NCBI GenBank assembly: GCA_964023205.1
Contig: OZ026845.1
Span: forward strand, 1,746,001 to 1,810,000
DNA: 64,000 bases
Direction: 5' to 3'
Source of the DNA: Lutraria lutraria
Lineage: Eukaryota > Mollusca > Bivalvia > Venerida > Mactridae
The notes under the pieces were generated by a model. The model was not told the origin of the DNA. It ran no database searches and saw nothing but the letters and a program-made list of their open reading frames with translations. How positions within the stretch are numbered: position 1 is the stretch's first letter; each line of letters opens with the position of its first letter. This document shows positions 13,701 through 24,407 of this stretch, piece by piece. Position numbers and translations under genes: made by a program.

Positions 13701-16700
13701 AGATAAGTCTTGGTGAAGTTTACTGGCGTTTTGAATCGACATATTCTAGTGAAAAGAAATACTTCAGTGTCACCAAAAATTTTTTATCTTGTTAAATGTT
13801 ATCTTTTCATCTAAATATGTATTGACTTCTACATTTGATTTTTTTTTTTCAAAGCTACTTTGCCATTTCTTCTTAACCGTTTGATGATAGATAAGCTGGC
13901 ATGAGTTTGCTTTGGATTTTATTTAATCACTCATTGGTCTGTTATTTTGAAATAAAGGGATTTTTGGCATTATTTTTGTTTGTTGTGTTATCTGCAAAAT
14001 CTTTTGAAATATATTTTTTTTGGTACAGGGAAGGGCTAAAACAAGATGTTTATGTATAGGGTTACTTGATCAAATGAATTAGGGTCTGAACACTTTGTAA
14101 GAATTCAAGGAACAGTTTATCCCCATATATGTATTGGACCACAGGGTTATAAAATAACTTGAGAATTGTCTCTGAACTTAAAGCTCAATTTCATTTTTAA
14201 AGTATTTCAGTTGCAAATATATATATCAATTCAATTCATATCAATTATGTTGATGGAGTAATGTATGATTTATATCATTTCTTTATCGTAAATAACAAAA
14301 ATTTAAGAGATAAAATATAACATTTGATTTTGGAGAAAGATCTTTTTAAACTCAGACCTTGGATTAGATTTTGTAGTGATCTTTGTACCGGGTAATTATT
14401 TCCCTTGATGAAAGAAATAAAAATCTTCTCCTAAATTATATTGATTTTCCTACATTTCAGTAAAGCACCAGTGTCAGTTGACAAAAGACCAAAAGCATCG
14501 TTAGATGAACAGGTAAGATTTTAAGCTCGACTGTTTTTTAATAAAAAGTTGAGCTATTGTGATCACTGTGTCGTCTGCATCAGCAGCTGCATCATGCAAA
14601 AACTTGAAAGTAGCCTATAACTCAGAAACTATAGAGGTAGCAACATGTAACTTCATAGGTGGATACATTTCACTTAGGTGGTAAATAGATGAGCTATGGC
14701 ACTCTTGTTTTTCTCTGGGGTTTGATGTTGCACCAACAGTCAAGGTCATTTGGTGACTTTCCCAGCTTTAGCAGTGAAGGAAAAACACAGACATACACCT
14801 GGGTAGAACCACCGACCTCCAGTAAGCCAGCTGGACACCTTCCTTGCTGGTGAAAGTTTTCGGGTCAAAGATAGGATTCAAACTCCCAGTGGTGAGGCTG
14901 GTGATCACTAATCAAAAACCATAACCACTCAACCATGGTGGCCCCTTATGAACAGGGTCCAACATAACCACTCAACCATGGCGGCCCCTTATGAACAGGG
15001 TCCAAGGTTATAAAACTTGAGATAGATCACCAAGCTCAAATCTCATAATTTGTCTTTTGATGTTTCTAAGTTAATTATGATCAGACAATAATGAGATTAT
15101 TAATGCATTAATTTGACAGCAAAATTTATCTGAGATACGTATTTAAACATTAATCAGCTCTGTCTTTTCAAGCATTATATATTGAGAATGGAATTGACAT
15201 TTTAGCTCAGAGATCATTTTATAACCTCGGAGCCAGGTTTGTCCTGTTATGTCATTATTGTGACTTGTGATCTACTTTTTGAAGCCTTCTTTCTTTCTTT
15301 TTAGTGTTCATAACATATTTTCTGCTGACACTGAAATAAAGAAAACTTTTACCTTGTTCATGAAATACTAGTATACATGTGATGTATGAAAGTGAGGATA
15401 ATTCATTCAAAGATTGAAATAAGTTTTGTTTTATTGTAGAATTATTCAGGAGGATCACAGCCAGGTAGTCTTGAAGCCTTGAAGAACATGATATTCAAAT
15501 TACAACAAGAAGCTGTTCACACAGATAGTGAAGATGAAGGTTCTAGGAGTAAACTGTCTGAGCGGGTTTGTAAATTTTATTTTCTCGGAAGACTTTTGTA
15601 TACTAGTACATTCTTTACCATTACTTTTTTTAGAAATTGTATACATCTAGTGCCTATGTTGATATATCATAACTTTTATCATAAATTATTTTGAAAACTA
15701 GTGATTAAATCAGATCATAATTGTGTTTATTTATAAAACTGGACCAAGATCTAACTTGAATAAATTTTGAAGAATTTGTATGTACATTTTGTCCTCATTT
15801 TAAAGGTATTTGACACAAACAATTATATTTTGACTGTAAAACCTTATTAGGTATAAGAAGCCTATGCAGTCAAAATTTGATTTTGTGTACCTGTGGCTAA
15901 ATATTAAAAAAAACTTTTTATCCCATCAGGTACATAAGCTGAGAGCTGAAGCTGCCAATCTAGGGATACAAGTCCCTGGTGATAAAACTGAAGCCACACA
16001 AGGGAAGGCTACTGGTGATATTCCTTCACTACAAGGTTATGATTTCCATGGTGAACCAGGAGGACAAAATTTAGAAAAGTTAGTAAATGTTTATATATTA
16101 GATACCAGGCATCTAGATAGGTTAGGGACTGGGATGTGGATAGTGTGTTGGACTTGAAACTCCATATTCTAGGTTCGAATCCCTTATAAAAATATTTGAC
16201 ATAAAAATGTCTATTTTCTTTGTTATGTGGAGAAGATCCAGGCTCCTTGTGAAGGGGGGGGGGGGGGGGGGTAATGTTGGGTTAGAATACAGACCAGGAA
16301 AACTGGTAAGTTGAACCAGGTACTGTTTATTACTGAAATATCAGTGAAAAATGGTGTTAAGCCCACTGAAACAAAATCATTGGTTAATTTTAATCATCTG
16401 CAGAAATGTATCAATGTATGGAAGGAAATAACATCATTGGTGGCCGCTTCTGTCATTTGAATAATATCTTAAAATACAAATTTGAAAAAATTACTCATGA
16501 CAGAATTTAAGACCTAGGCAACACGACATGAAATAAATGAAAATTTTTATGATCACTTGATTGCATTATTAAAATGATATTTTAACAATTGAATTTTTGT
16601 ACTGAAATATAACTTAGTGTCACTTTTATTGTCTCTTATTCAACAGGGCTCTTGTACATCTTGATCGATTAAAGAATTTAGTCAGCACCCAGCCACCCAA

Positions 16701-16767
16701 AGGTGAAGGTCAGATGGGAACTTCAGGAGTTACTCCCCTTTGTGCCAACATGGACAATCAGAACTAA
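7722..16767 (+). CDS. LAS2/C18orf54-like Ser/Pro-rich protein, nine coding exons
   Basis: Coding exons read at 7722-8073, 8622-8657 (probable 36-nt microexon), 11068-11385, 11988-12839, 13232-13349, 14461-14512, 15440-15565, 15930-16078 and 16647-16767 (TAA). Every junction keeps frame, giving ~707 residues, or 695 without the microexon. An acceptor at 7671-7672 puts a 5' UTR intron upstream. Residues 34-47 (LSATDALEAYLSQY) resemble an N-terminal motif I associate with LAS2. Residues 236-519 are Ser/Pro/Asp-rich and low-complexity, with Trp-containing repeats (APSW, PPSWVNDIDNSD) and PDYYTDFNLPAPKAPSW. A Gln/Glu/Lys-rich helix spans about 577-640, and the conserved-looking C-terminus has LEKALVHLDRLKNLV. 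No membrane segment or enzyme motif was seen. The coding model is strong (~0.85); the family name is a tentative match from memory. Biochemical function is unknown. Confidence 0.6.
8622..8657 (+). CDS. Probable 36-nt microexon of the LAS2-like gene
   Basis: Preceded by CTATTTAG and followed by the textbook donor GAG|GTAAGTA. It is phase 1 at both ends, so inclusion adds 12 residues (AKKNYYRKQRQR) and skipping keeps frame. The inserted peptide is strongly basic. Confidence 0.55.
8806..8910. mobile_element. Miniature element with AGTTTGGAAACCAGTCTGAAAA end
   Basis: About 105 bp. Left end AGTTTGGAAACCAGTCTG and degenerate right end CAACTGGTTTACAATCT, with the interior block GATTGGTTAGC. Same family as 16958-17077. 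Confidence 0.5.
9065..9225 (-). repeat. Inverted repeat pair, right arm
   Basis: Reverse-complement partner of 7243-7405. Lies in the intron downstream of the first coding exon. Confidence 0.75.
9411..9570. mobile_element. Miniature element with TTCCCAGGGTGA ends
   Basis: Left end CTTTCCCAGGGTGATG and right end CTCACCCTGGGAAG are inverted repeats about 155 bp apart. Non-coding interior. Confidence 0.5.
9716..9877. mobile_element. CAGTCAAACC family MITE, copy 1
   Basis: Starts ACAGTTAAACCTGT and ends ACAGGTTTGACTTA. Interior carries the family blocks GCCACCTCCGAAT and AATAAAGGCCACCTGTCAATA. Confidence 0.7.
10231..10415. mobile_element. CAGTCAAACC family MITE, copy 2
   Basis: TACAGTCAAAACTGTG at the left, AGGGTTGACTGT at the right, with AATAAAGGCCACCTGTCAATAA inside. 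Intronic. Confidence 0.75.
10622..10797 (+). repeat. Interspersed repeat, TGGTGCCTTCC family, copy 1
   Basis: Shares GGTGCCTTCC, TTTTAAATCATGCA and ATAAAGAAAACCCCTG with 55770-55905, in the same order and orientation. Short non-coding repeat of unknown class. Confidence 0.55.
11455..11650 (+). repeat. tRNA-derived SINE-like repeat (family with GAGTTYRAATCC B box)
   Basis: tRNA-like head with GATTGAGTGGTTAGTATGG (A-box region) and GAGTTCAAATCCC (B-box-like), then a body with AGCTGTCCAGCTAGCTTATAGA. Related reversed copies lie at 14698-14945, 26080-26275 and 56030-56225. Also carries the repeated word AGTGGTCACTAG. Confidence 0.6.
11899..11987 (+). repeat. 29-bp tandem repeat, three units, ending at a splice acceptor
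   Basis: Units start at 11899, 11928 and 11957 (period 29), each beginning CGATATAGGGACAGTAT. The third unit ends ATATTTCAG instead of ATATTTA, and that CAG is the acceptor of the exon starting at 11988. Confidence 0.85.
13078..13146. repeat. Near-perfect 69-bp hairpin in an intron
   Basis: CTCAACGCAACAGGGTCGTAAC is matched in reverse complement by GTTACGACAGTGTTGCGCTGAG. The RNA would fold into a ~22-bp stem with one or two mismatches and a ~24-nt loop. Possibly a tiny MITE. Confidence 0.65.
14524..14709 (+). repeat. Interspersed repeat, AGCTCGACTG family, copy 2
   Basis: Starts AGCTCGACTG, then TTGAGCTATTGTGATCACTG, ATAACTCAGAAACT, GAGGTAGCAACATG, and ends GCACTCTTGTTTT. One of the more complete copies. 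Confidence 0.7.
14698..14945 (-). repeat. tRNA-derived SINE-like repeat, reversed
   Basis: On the - strand it reads GGGGCCACCATGGTTGAGTGG (tRNA-like head) and GGGAGTTTGAATCC (B-box-like), then the body found at 11455-11650 and 56030-56225. The ~85 nt between head and B box suggests a tRNA with a long variable arm. Its first ~45 bases are duplicated just after it (to about 15003). Confidence 0.65.
16109..16345 (+). repeat. tRNA-derived SINE-like repeat interrupted by poly-G
   Basis: Head with GTTAGGGACTGGGATGTGG and B-box CTAGGTTCGAATCCC, then TATGTGGAGAAGATCCAGGC and a run of 18 G at 16254-16271. The tail (AGACCAGGAAAACTGG) matches 17650-17780 and 21741-22015. Confidence 0.65.
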
Positions 16768-16956
16768 ATATGTATTGTGATTTTATGACAAATGTGGTAT
16801 AGTGTGGGTAAATGACAACAGTCAGTTAGGATATGAATGGATTATAATGCCAGTACTGATTAATATTTTGATGAATGAAACAATGAATTTATTCTGCAGT
16901 AAAGTTATTCTGTACTGGGAAATGTGAAACACTGTCTGGCTCCATGGTTAATACAA

Positions 16957-16962
16957 AATAAA
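16957..16962 (+). terminator. Candidate polyadenylation signal, LAS2-like gene
   Basis: First AATAAA downstream of the stop at 16767, 190 nt into the 3' UTR and at the edge of the MITE at 16958. A second AATAAA-containing stretch is near 17505. Confidence 0.5.
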
Positions 16963-17077
16963 GTTTGGATACCAGTCTGAAAATGTCGCCCTTCCATTGG
17001 TTAATATTGAAACTATGATTTGAATCAGCCAATCAGAGATGTGTGACAGACTGGTCTCCAAGCTATCAATTTTAGAC
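16958..17077. mobile_element. Miniature element with AGTTTGGATACCAGTCTG ends
   Basis: Left AGTTTGGATACCAGTCTG and right CAGACTGGTCTCCAAGCT are inverted repeats. Interior contains CCATTGGTTAAT and CAGCCAATCAGAG, themselves partly inverted (CCAAT/ATTGG). Confidence 0.65.
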
Positions 17078-17294
17078 TGGGTGCAATTCATTTGATTCTT
17101 ATATGAGAATTGTTCTCTGTTTTCATTATCTTGAAATTTATTTATATCCAGCATTGTATTTATTGAACAAATATTATTATGTACATCAGAAATATTTCGT
17201 GCGTCATAGCATAAAAGATGATATTTACATTCATTAACTTTCAATGGTCTTTGTATTAATCTGAATTTGTGATGATTTTTCCTAACAAAGCAAC

Positions 17295-17458
17295 TATAAT
17301 CAAACCTGTGAACAAAGGCCACCCTTTGGAAAGACATAATATGCCTTTATTGTCAGGTTGCCTGTAATTGGAGGTCAGTATGTTCTAAGTTATCCATGAC
17401 AATTTTTCAAAGAGTGGCCTTTAATCAAAGGTGGCTGCAAATACAGGATTGACTGTAT
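17295..17458. mobile_element. CAGTCAAACC family MITE, copy 3
   Basis: Starts ATAATCAAACCTGTGAACAA and ends ACAGGATTGACTGTA. Interior keeps GGAAAGACATAATATGCC and CAAAGAGTGGCCTTTAATC. Confidence 0.75.
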
Positions 17459-17649
17459 ACATGAAAAGAATGTCAACAAGTCCATATAAAGTATGGTGCA
17501 AAAGCATAATAAATTTATTGTGATTGACAACAGAAAGATGATAATAATATAAACACTAACAAATGTCCTTTATTTTGTTAACATTTTTATCATCAGATAT
17601 GAACTACCCATAAATTAAAACTTATTTTTACTGTTTTACTACTCAACAT

Positions 17650-17785
17650 ATGGAGAAATTGCCAGTTCCTAGTTGAAGGGTAAGTTAGTACTGGTTGGAA
17701 TCCAGGAAAACCGGTCAAGTGAACTGGTTGGTGTATATAACTAAAAAATGTTGAAAAATGGCAAAAACCCAAATAAATAAAAACA
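17650..17785 (+). repeat. SINE tail fragment
   Basis: Matches the 3' half of 21741-22015 (GTACTGGTTGGAATCCAGGAAAACCGG, GTGTATATAACT...TGTTGAAAAATGGC) and ends in an AAATAAATAAA tail. Confidence 0.6.
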
Positions 17786-18360
17786 AAGTGATTTACTAAT
17801 TATCTGAAGACATATTTTTGCCTTAAAATCCTAATGAAAGTTTACAGATTTTGGAAAAATCAATAAGTTTTAGAAAATTTGTATCTTAGAAAATATATAT
17901 AAATGTATCAATTCACTTTTTAGAATGGATAAATCTTTTGGTGCACTTTTAGTTTATTTATTAGTTTTACATCACAGTATATTTTAGTGTTTGCATATCA
18001 CACACTGCTGACCTTGAACTTTGACCTTAATTTCAAGGTTATTACTTAAAATCAGGTAGATTCTGATTCTCTTGATGTAGATTTAGTTACTACTATTTAT
18101 TGTACATAATGATTGCATACTCATTTGTCTAAGGGTAATTAATGGTTTAGTCTATGTTATGAATAAAAGAGAAACCTTATATACAGGTTATTGTGTCCTG
18201 AGCACAACTTTCCAGTTTCTTAATAAGCTATTGTGATATTTTTACTGATTTTTTGGTAAGTTTGTACGTAAATAAATATATTAAATGTATTTCATGATAT
18301 TGTTTGTATATTCAATTTGAAATCTTGGTGGACATCATTATATTTTCTTTTACCTACATA
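17786..18360. other. AT-rich non-coding sequence
   Basis: No gene or clear repeat was seen. Confidence 0.4.
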
Positions 18361-18555
18361 ATTACACTAATGGGGCTGTAATACCCCCTCCCCATGAGTC
18401 CTGCATCCCTCCATATTTTAAGGAGCGAGTCCTGCATCCCATTTCAGAACAAATGTGAGTCCTGCATCCTGTCTAAAAAAATTACCTGAATCCCACATCC
18501 TAAAAGAGTTTATTACTGCCACACTCGTGTTACCCCCCCCCCCCCCCCCTCCAAC
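18361..18555. repeat. C-rich repeat with GAGTCCTGCATCC words and poly-C
   Basis: GAGTCCTGCATCC recurs at about 18394, 18427 and 18459, with a degenerate TGAATCCCACATCC near 18487. An uninterrupted run of about 18 C follows at 18532-18549. Strong strand asymmetry; poly-C/poly-G runs can form non-B structures. Confidence 0.6.
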
Positions 18556-19007
18556 TACACTATCAGTTTGACATATTTTAGAATTATAGATTTGTCTACT
18601 GTTGGTAGGAAATAGTCATACATTATGCATTGTTGTTTGTTAGTCTAGATCAACAGGAACTTCATATAGTTAAAGGCTCATTGTCTCATGATACCTCACA
18701 ATCATTCAATATTTATTGAATTTAAAAATAAATTTGGTAACAAATGTGAAATATTCGCCTTCAGTATTTATTTCAACCTTTTTCTACATTTTGTTTCCTG
18801 GATATTAAGGCAGCCCTTGGTACTTTATACAATATAAAAAATACTTCAAAAGGGCTTCCTATGGTTGCCTATGTGCTCTATTAAATGGTTTTTGAAATTA
18901 AACTTCTGTCAGACATGTCTATTTTAATCAGACCACCCCTAAAAAATGATGCTTTGCAGTCATTTGACTCAAAATTTTAACAGCAGATTACATAGTTTGG
19001 CATTTTT
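18556..19007. other. Non-coding sequence
   Basis: AT-rich, with no open frame or repeat recognised. The last bases, CATTTTT, precede the AGCTCACC element and are shared with other copies. Confidence 0.4.
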
Positions 19008-20118
19008 AGCTCACCGGAGCACAAAGTGCTCATGGTGAGCTATTGTGATCGTGTGTTGTCCGTGCATGCGACAGTGCGTCAACAATTGCTTTAAACAACA
19101 TCTCCTTCTTAAGCAGCTGGCCAATTTCAACGAAACTTTACATGGACGTTCCTTGCATGAGCCTCTACCAAAGTTGTTCAAAAAAATTAATTTCTTTAAA
19201 AACTCTGGTTGCCATGGCAACCAATAGAAAAACTTTAAAAATCTTCTTGTCAAAAACCACAGGGCCTAGAGCTTAGATATTTGGTGTGTAGCATTGTCTA
19301 GTGGACATCTACCAAGTTTGTTCAAATTATGGCTCTGGGATCAAAATGGGCTCTGCTCTGGGGTAACTTGATTTTACATAGACTTTAAAAGGGAAATTTA
19401 AAAAAATCTTATTGTCAGAAACTACAATGCCTAGAGCTTGGATATTTGGTGTGTTGCATTGTCTAATGGACCTCTACCAAGTTTGTTCAAATTATTGCAC
19501 TAGGGTCAAAATTGGCCCCACCCCAGGGGCACTTGATTAATATAGGCTTATATAGGAAAATAAAAACATTCTTGTATGAAACCACAAGGCCTAGATCTTA
19601 GATATTTGGTATGTAGCATTGTCTAGTGGACCTCTACCATGTTTGTTCACATTATGGCCCTGGGGTCAAAATTGGCCTTGCCCCAGGGTTTACTCTAACT
19701 TGTATAAGAATTTTTTTTTAATCTTCTTGTCCAAAACCACAAGACCTAGAGCTTAGATATTTTGTGTGCAGTATTGTCCATAGGCCCTCTGCTAATTTTG
19801 TTCAGATTATAATCTTCAGGGTCAGAATTGGCCCCGCCCCGGGTATTACTCTATTTTACATAGGAAAATTAAAAAAATCTTCTTGTCTGAAACCACAGGG
19901 CTTAGAGCTTAGATATTTCAGATGTAGCATTATCTAGTGGTCCGCTACCATGTTTGTTCAAATTACGGCACAGGGGTCAAAATATATGCTTACATAGAAA
20001 AATTTAAAAAAAAATTGGCCCCACGCCGGGTCACTTGATTTTACATAGGCTCATGATGTTTTTCTCTCAGGGTCTTTTTTCCTGGTGAGCGATATAGGGC
20101 CATGATGGCCCTCTTGTT
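19008..20118 (+). mobile_element. AGCTCACC element, copy 1
   Basis: Opens with the hairpin AGCTCACC-GGAGCACAAAGTGCTC-AT-GGTGAGCT and ends GGGCCATGATGGCCCTCTTGTT, a second palindrome. Between them are about five diverged tandem units of ~155-165 bp, each with GGCCTAGAGCTTAGATATTTGG, ACCAAGTTTGTTCAAATTA and TCAAAATTGGCCCC. No coding frame. Probably non-autonomous; terminal hairpins are compatible with a Helitron-like element, but this is not shown. Confidence 0.75.
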
Positions 20119-21515
20119 AGCTCACCAGAGCACGAATGTGCTCAGGGTGAGCTTTTGTGATCGCCCTGCGTCCATCGTGCGTCGTGCGGTGTTCGTCGTG
20201 AAGTGGCGTCAATATTTACTTAAAACAACATCTCCTCCTACACCACTATTCCGATTGCAACCAAACTTTGCTGAAATGATCCTTGGGAAATTAAATTTCA
20301 TAAAAAACTCTGGTTGCTATGGCAACAAATAGAAAAAACTTAAAAAATCTTCTTGTCAAAAACCACAGGGCCTAGAGCTGAGATATTTGGTATGTAGCAT
20401 TGTCTAATGGAACTCTACAAAGTTTGTTCAAATTATTCCCCTGGGGTCAAAATTGGCTCCGCCCCGGGGGTAACTTGATTTTACATAGACTTATATAGGA
20501 AATTTAAAAAATCTTCTTGTCAAAAACTATAATACCTAGAGCTTTGATATTTGGTGTGTAGCATAGTCTAGTGGACCTCTACCAAGTTTGTTCAAATTAT
20601 TGCCCTAGGCTAAAAATTGGCCCCGCCCCGGGGGTCACTTGATTTATATAGACTTACATAGGAAAATTTAAAAAATCTTCTTCTCTGAAACCGCATGGTG
20701 TAGAGCTAAGATATTTGGCATATAGTATAGTCTAGTGGATCTCTACCAAGTTTGTTCAAATCATGGCCCCGGGGTCAAAATTGGCCCTGCCCTGGGGTTT
20801 ATTCTATTTTATATAGGAAAATTTGAAAAGTCTTCTTCTACAAAACCACAAGGCCTAGAGCTAAGATATTTGGCATATAGCATTGTCTAGTGGACCTCTA
20901 CCAAGTTTGTTCAAATTATTGCCCTAGGGTCAAAATTGGCCCCGCCCAGGGGGTCACTTGATTTATATAGACTTACATAGGAAAATTTAAAAAATCTTCT
21001 TCTCTGAAACCGCATGGTGTAGAGCTAAGATATTTGGCATATAGTATAGTCTAGTGGACCTCTACCAAGTTTGTTCAAATTATGGCCCCGGGGTCAAAAT
21101 TGGCCCTGCCCTGGGGTTTATTCTATTTTATATGGGAAAATTTGAAAAATCTCCTAAACCACAAGGCCTAGAGCTAAGATATTTGGTATGTAGCATTGTA
21201 TAGTAGACCTCTACCAAGTTTGTTCAAATTATTGCTTTAGGGTCAAAATTGGCCCCGCCCAGGCGTCACTTGATTTATATAGACTTATATAGGAAAATTT
21301 AAAAAATCTTCTCCGAAACCACAAGGCCTAGAGTTAAGATATTTTGTATGTAGTATTGTCTAGCAGACCTCTTCCAAATTTGTCTATATTATGGCCCCGG
21401 GGTCAAAATTGGCCCTGACCTTAGGGTCACTTGATTTTACAATTTTAACAATGTTCATCTCCAAATGACCTTTTTTCCTGGTGAGCATTGATAGGGCCAT
21501 CATGGCCCTCTTGTT
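20119..21515 (+). mobile_element. AGCTCACC element, copy 2, head-to-tail with copy 1
   Basis: Begins directly after the CTCTTGTT end of copy 1, with AGCTCACCAGAGCACGAATGTGCTC. Seven tandem units share CCTAGAGCTAAGATATTTGG. Two units (about 20640-20810 and 20945-21115) are nearly identical, indicating recent internal duplication. Ends GGGCCATCATGGCCCTCTTGTT. Confidence 0.75.
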
Positions 21516-21740
21516 TTAGTTAATGTAAGAGTTTGCTTGAGGCAAAAAAGAATGAAAAATAATCTTCAAATCAGTAAAAAATGTTTGGCCCATGTTTTTT
21601 TTAATGAGTCAGTCTTGTAAATGCTAGCCAACCATTTATAAAGACGGCCTCGGGCGTCATTGTGCAACAATTGTCAGCCGATCTGCACATCTGCTTAGAA
21701 AATCATGGGAAAAAACATTCAGTACAGCTATCCTGTAACA

Positions 21741-22015
21741 GACAAAGGCTGAGCTCCAGTAGTTAGTATGCTGGATTTGTAACCTGGTGATCCAGGTTTG
21801 ATTCCTGGTCAAGGCAGGTCATACCCTTACATGAAAATTTGACAACAATGTCGATATTTCTCCACATGTGGAGAAGTCGCCTGTTACTTGTGGAAGGGTA
21901 CCAGAAGTTAGTAATGGTTAGAATACCCTCCATGAAAACTGGTTAGGTGATCAGGCCGTCGTATATAACTGAAAAATTGTTGAAAAGCAGCATTAAATGC
22001 AAATAAATAAATAAA
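21741..22015 (+). repeat. tRNA-derived SINE
   Basis: tRNA-like head: GGCTGAGCTCCAGTAGTTAG (A-box region) and CCAGGTTTGATTCCTGG (B-box). Then a body with TCTCCACATGTGGAGAAGTCG (a perfect palindrome word), and an AAATAAATAAATAAAC tail. About 275 bp, the fullest copy of this family here. Confidence 0.75.
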
Positions 22016-22398
22016 CGAAACAAACAACACTAAGTTTCATCTATTTATTAGTCTAAGAAATACTGTTATCTTAAAATACACATATCACAGATATGCACAC
22101 ATGTAAAAATATTAAAATGTAAAAGAAATGCTAAGATTTGTCAACTGACTATTTTCATGTGAAGAATACATAGAAATATGCAAGTTAACAACGTAATTTT
22201 ACAGTATCACAGTTTAAATGTAAATTCATGTTAAAACAGTTCAGTGAATACCATGTTCCTTTTGATTACAATATGTTTTGGCGTGCTCCTGTAAAATAAG
22301 TATGTAGTAATAAAAAATAAGTTCACACCTCAATAAACAGTAATTCATGTTCTAAGTACTGGTAGTTGTAAACCATCGTAGATTTTGAGATCAATACT

Positions 22399-22479
22399 AA
22401 ACAAATAAGAAATTGTTTTAGCAGACTTCCGGCCAGCCAAACAAATAAGAAATTGTTTTAGCAGAATTCCGGCCAGCCA
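22399..22479 (+). repeat. Two-unit tandem duplication
   Basis: AACAAATAAGAAATTGTTTT followed by AGCAGA(C/A)TTCCGGCCAGCC occurs twice back to back with one mismatch, unit about 41 bp. Confidence 0.75.
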
Positions 22480-22544
22480 AACAAAAAAGGCCTATTGGCC
22501 TATTTTGTGATGCAAATCTTGAAAACAATTTTCAGATTCAAAAG

Positions 22545-23177
22545 AGGTCCATTAGACAAAGCTAGATACCAAATATCTTAGCTCTAGGCCTTGTCGTTTT
22601 GGAGAAGAAGATTTTTTAAAATTTTCCTATATAAAATAGAATAAACCCCAGGGCAGGGCTAATTTTGACCCCGGGGCCATAGTTTGAACAAACTTGGTAG
22701 AGGTCCACTAGACAATGCCACATACAAAATATCTAAGCTCTAGGCCTTGCGGTTTTGGAGAAGATTTTTAAAATTTTCCTATATAAGTCTATGTAAAATC
22801 AAGTTACCCCCGGGGTGGAGCCAATTTTGACCCCAGGGGAATAATTTGAACAAACTTTGTAGAGTTCCATTAGACAATGCTACATACCAAATATCTCAGC
22901 TCTAGGCCCTGTGGTTTCAGACAAGAAGATTTTTGAAGTTTTTTCTATTTGTTGCCATAGCAACCAGAATTTTTAATGAAATTTAATTTTTTGAACAACT
23001 TTGAAAGGGGACCACCCAAGGATCATTCCAGCAAAGTTTGGTTGCAATCGGCATAGCGGTGTAGGAGGAGATGTTGTTTTAAGTAAACATGGACGCCACG
23101 TAATCGTAACGACGCACGATGGACGCAGGGCGATCACAAAAGCTCACCCTGAGCACATTCGTGCTCTTGTGAGCTAA
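22545..23177 (-). mobile_element. AGCTCACC element, reversed and 3'-truncated
   Basis: On the - strand it begins AGCTCACAAGAGCACGAATGTGCTC and continues through CGCCCTGCGTCCATCGTGCG, as in copy 2 (20119), then two to three internal units. The CTCTTGTT end is missing. As at 19008, it is preceded on its own strand by CTTTTT. Confidence 0.7.
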
Positions 23178-23214
23178 AAAGCACAACTAAAACATGAAAT
23201 ATATTAAATGTGAA

Positions 23215-23805
23215 TACAGTGCAACCTCTACAAAGCAACACACTTTGGGTGAAGCAAAATTATGTCATTGTTGAGCGTTCTATACATAGCGTGACGTCAC
23301 TACGTTTGTCTAACCTCTATACATAAAACTGATTACTATCCACAATTAGATAGTTATACATACGCTTAAAGTATAGTTCCGCGGAAGGATTTATAATGCC
23401 AAACAACCATATCGGTTGTATGTTATTAACAAATTTGTTTAGTTATGTAAAATGAATACGTAGTACCATTTCTATTCTTATGCTTTCGTCAATAACACTC
23501 ATTATTCAATGAAACGCAATGTTGAAGTACGCTTGGCTCCAATGTGTACCATATACGGTGACGTCACGCTATGTCATTGTTTATAATTTCCATTTTGTAA
23601 GTAGTTCCTGCAAATACCCATAATGCCCCGAGCAGAATTACACAGGTCAGTGCATAGCGCTACCGTAGTGTACACATTGATTGTTGAGAGGTTGTTGCTC
23701 TAGAGAGGTAAAATTAAGTTATGTGGTACAGTTGGGAAAAATCATGCTGTTATTGAAGGGATATTGTTGCTTAAGAGAAGGCCGCTGTCGAGAGGTTGCA
23801 ATGTA
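23215..23805. mobile_element. CAGTGCAACCTC family element, copy 2, interrupted by a nested insertion
   Basis: TACAGTGCAACCTCTACAAA at the left and GAGAGGTTGCAATGTA at the right. The family body (GAAGCAAAATTATG ... GAGAGGTTGTTGCTCTAGAG) is split by the insert at 23276-23679. Without it the element would be about 190 bp, like copies at 3049 and 28532. Confidence 0.7.
23276..23679. mobile_element. Nested ~404-bp insert with 9-bp direct flanks
   Basis: ATTGTTGAG occurs at 23267-23275 and again at 23680-23688, bracketing the insert. It holds two inverted ACATAGCGTGACGTCAC / GTGACGTCACGCTATGT blocks (about 23285-23301 and 23562-23576). A 9-bp target duplication suits Mutator- or Merlin-like elements. 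Non-coding. Confidence 0.55.
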
Positions 23806-24407
23806 ATGGATAGAACTGAAAACTCTTGTAAACATTAACACATTTTTTAACATTAATATAATGCAACCTATAAAGTTATTGTTACTGTAAAAGGAATATA
23901 AATGACAGAAACAAAGTATTCAGAAATCACGAACAAGTCCATGAATGTTGTACAATACTGGGAAAAATAGCCTTTTTGATGGGGTAACAATTTGTTATTT
24001 ATTTCTTCAGTTTAATGCAATTATCAACATTATTTCAGTCATATCTTAGCGGGCAGTTATCCTTACCTGCTTCCCTGGATTTCATTTAGGCCTTAACCAG
24101 TACTAACAACATTCTATCTGCAAGCTACTACCAAGCTACATACCCCACATAATTCTGTCATGGCCAGTGTGGGTGACAACTTGTGGTTTCATAGGGAAGA
24201 GGTAGCTACAAAAATGTTCATCTAAGTCGGTAGTTTATGGAACTGTCAGCATTACAAACATACCTCAGATATACCTGAAATGCTAGCTAAACTATTAATT
24301 TATCAAGTTTTGCTCCCTTTGCAAAGTTATCCAGTATGAGTTATTCCCACAGTGGACTTATCACCACAGTGTAAACCTAGAACTAGAACTATCACTAAAG
24401 GTGATGA

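Noticed and set aside
16948..17337. 129-codon open frame on the - strand
   Set aside because: It spans the LAS2-like 3' UTR, a MITE and part of a CAGTCAAACC element, without domain similarity.
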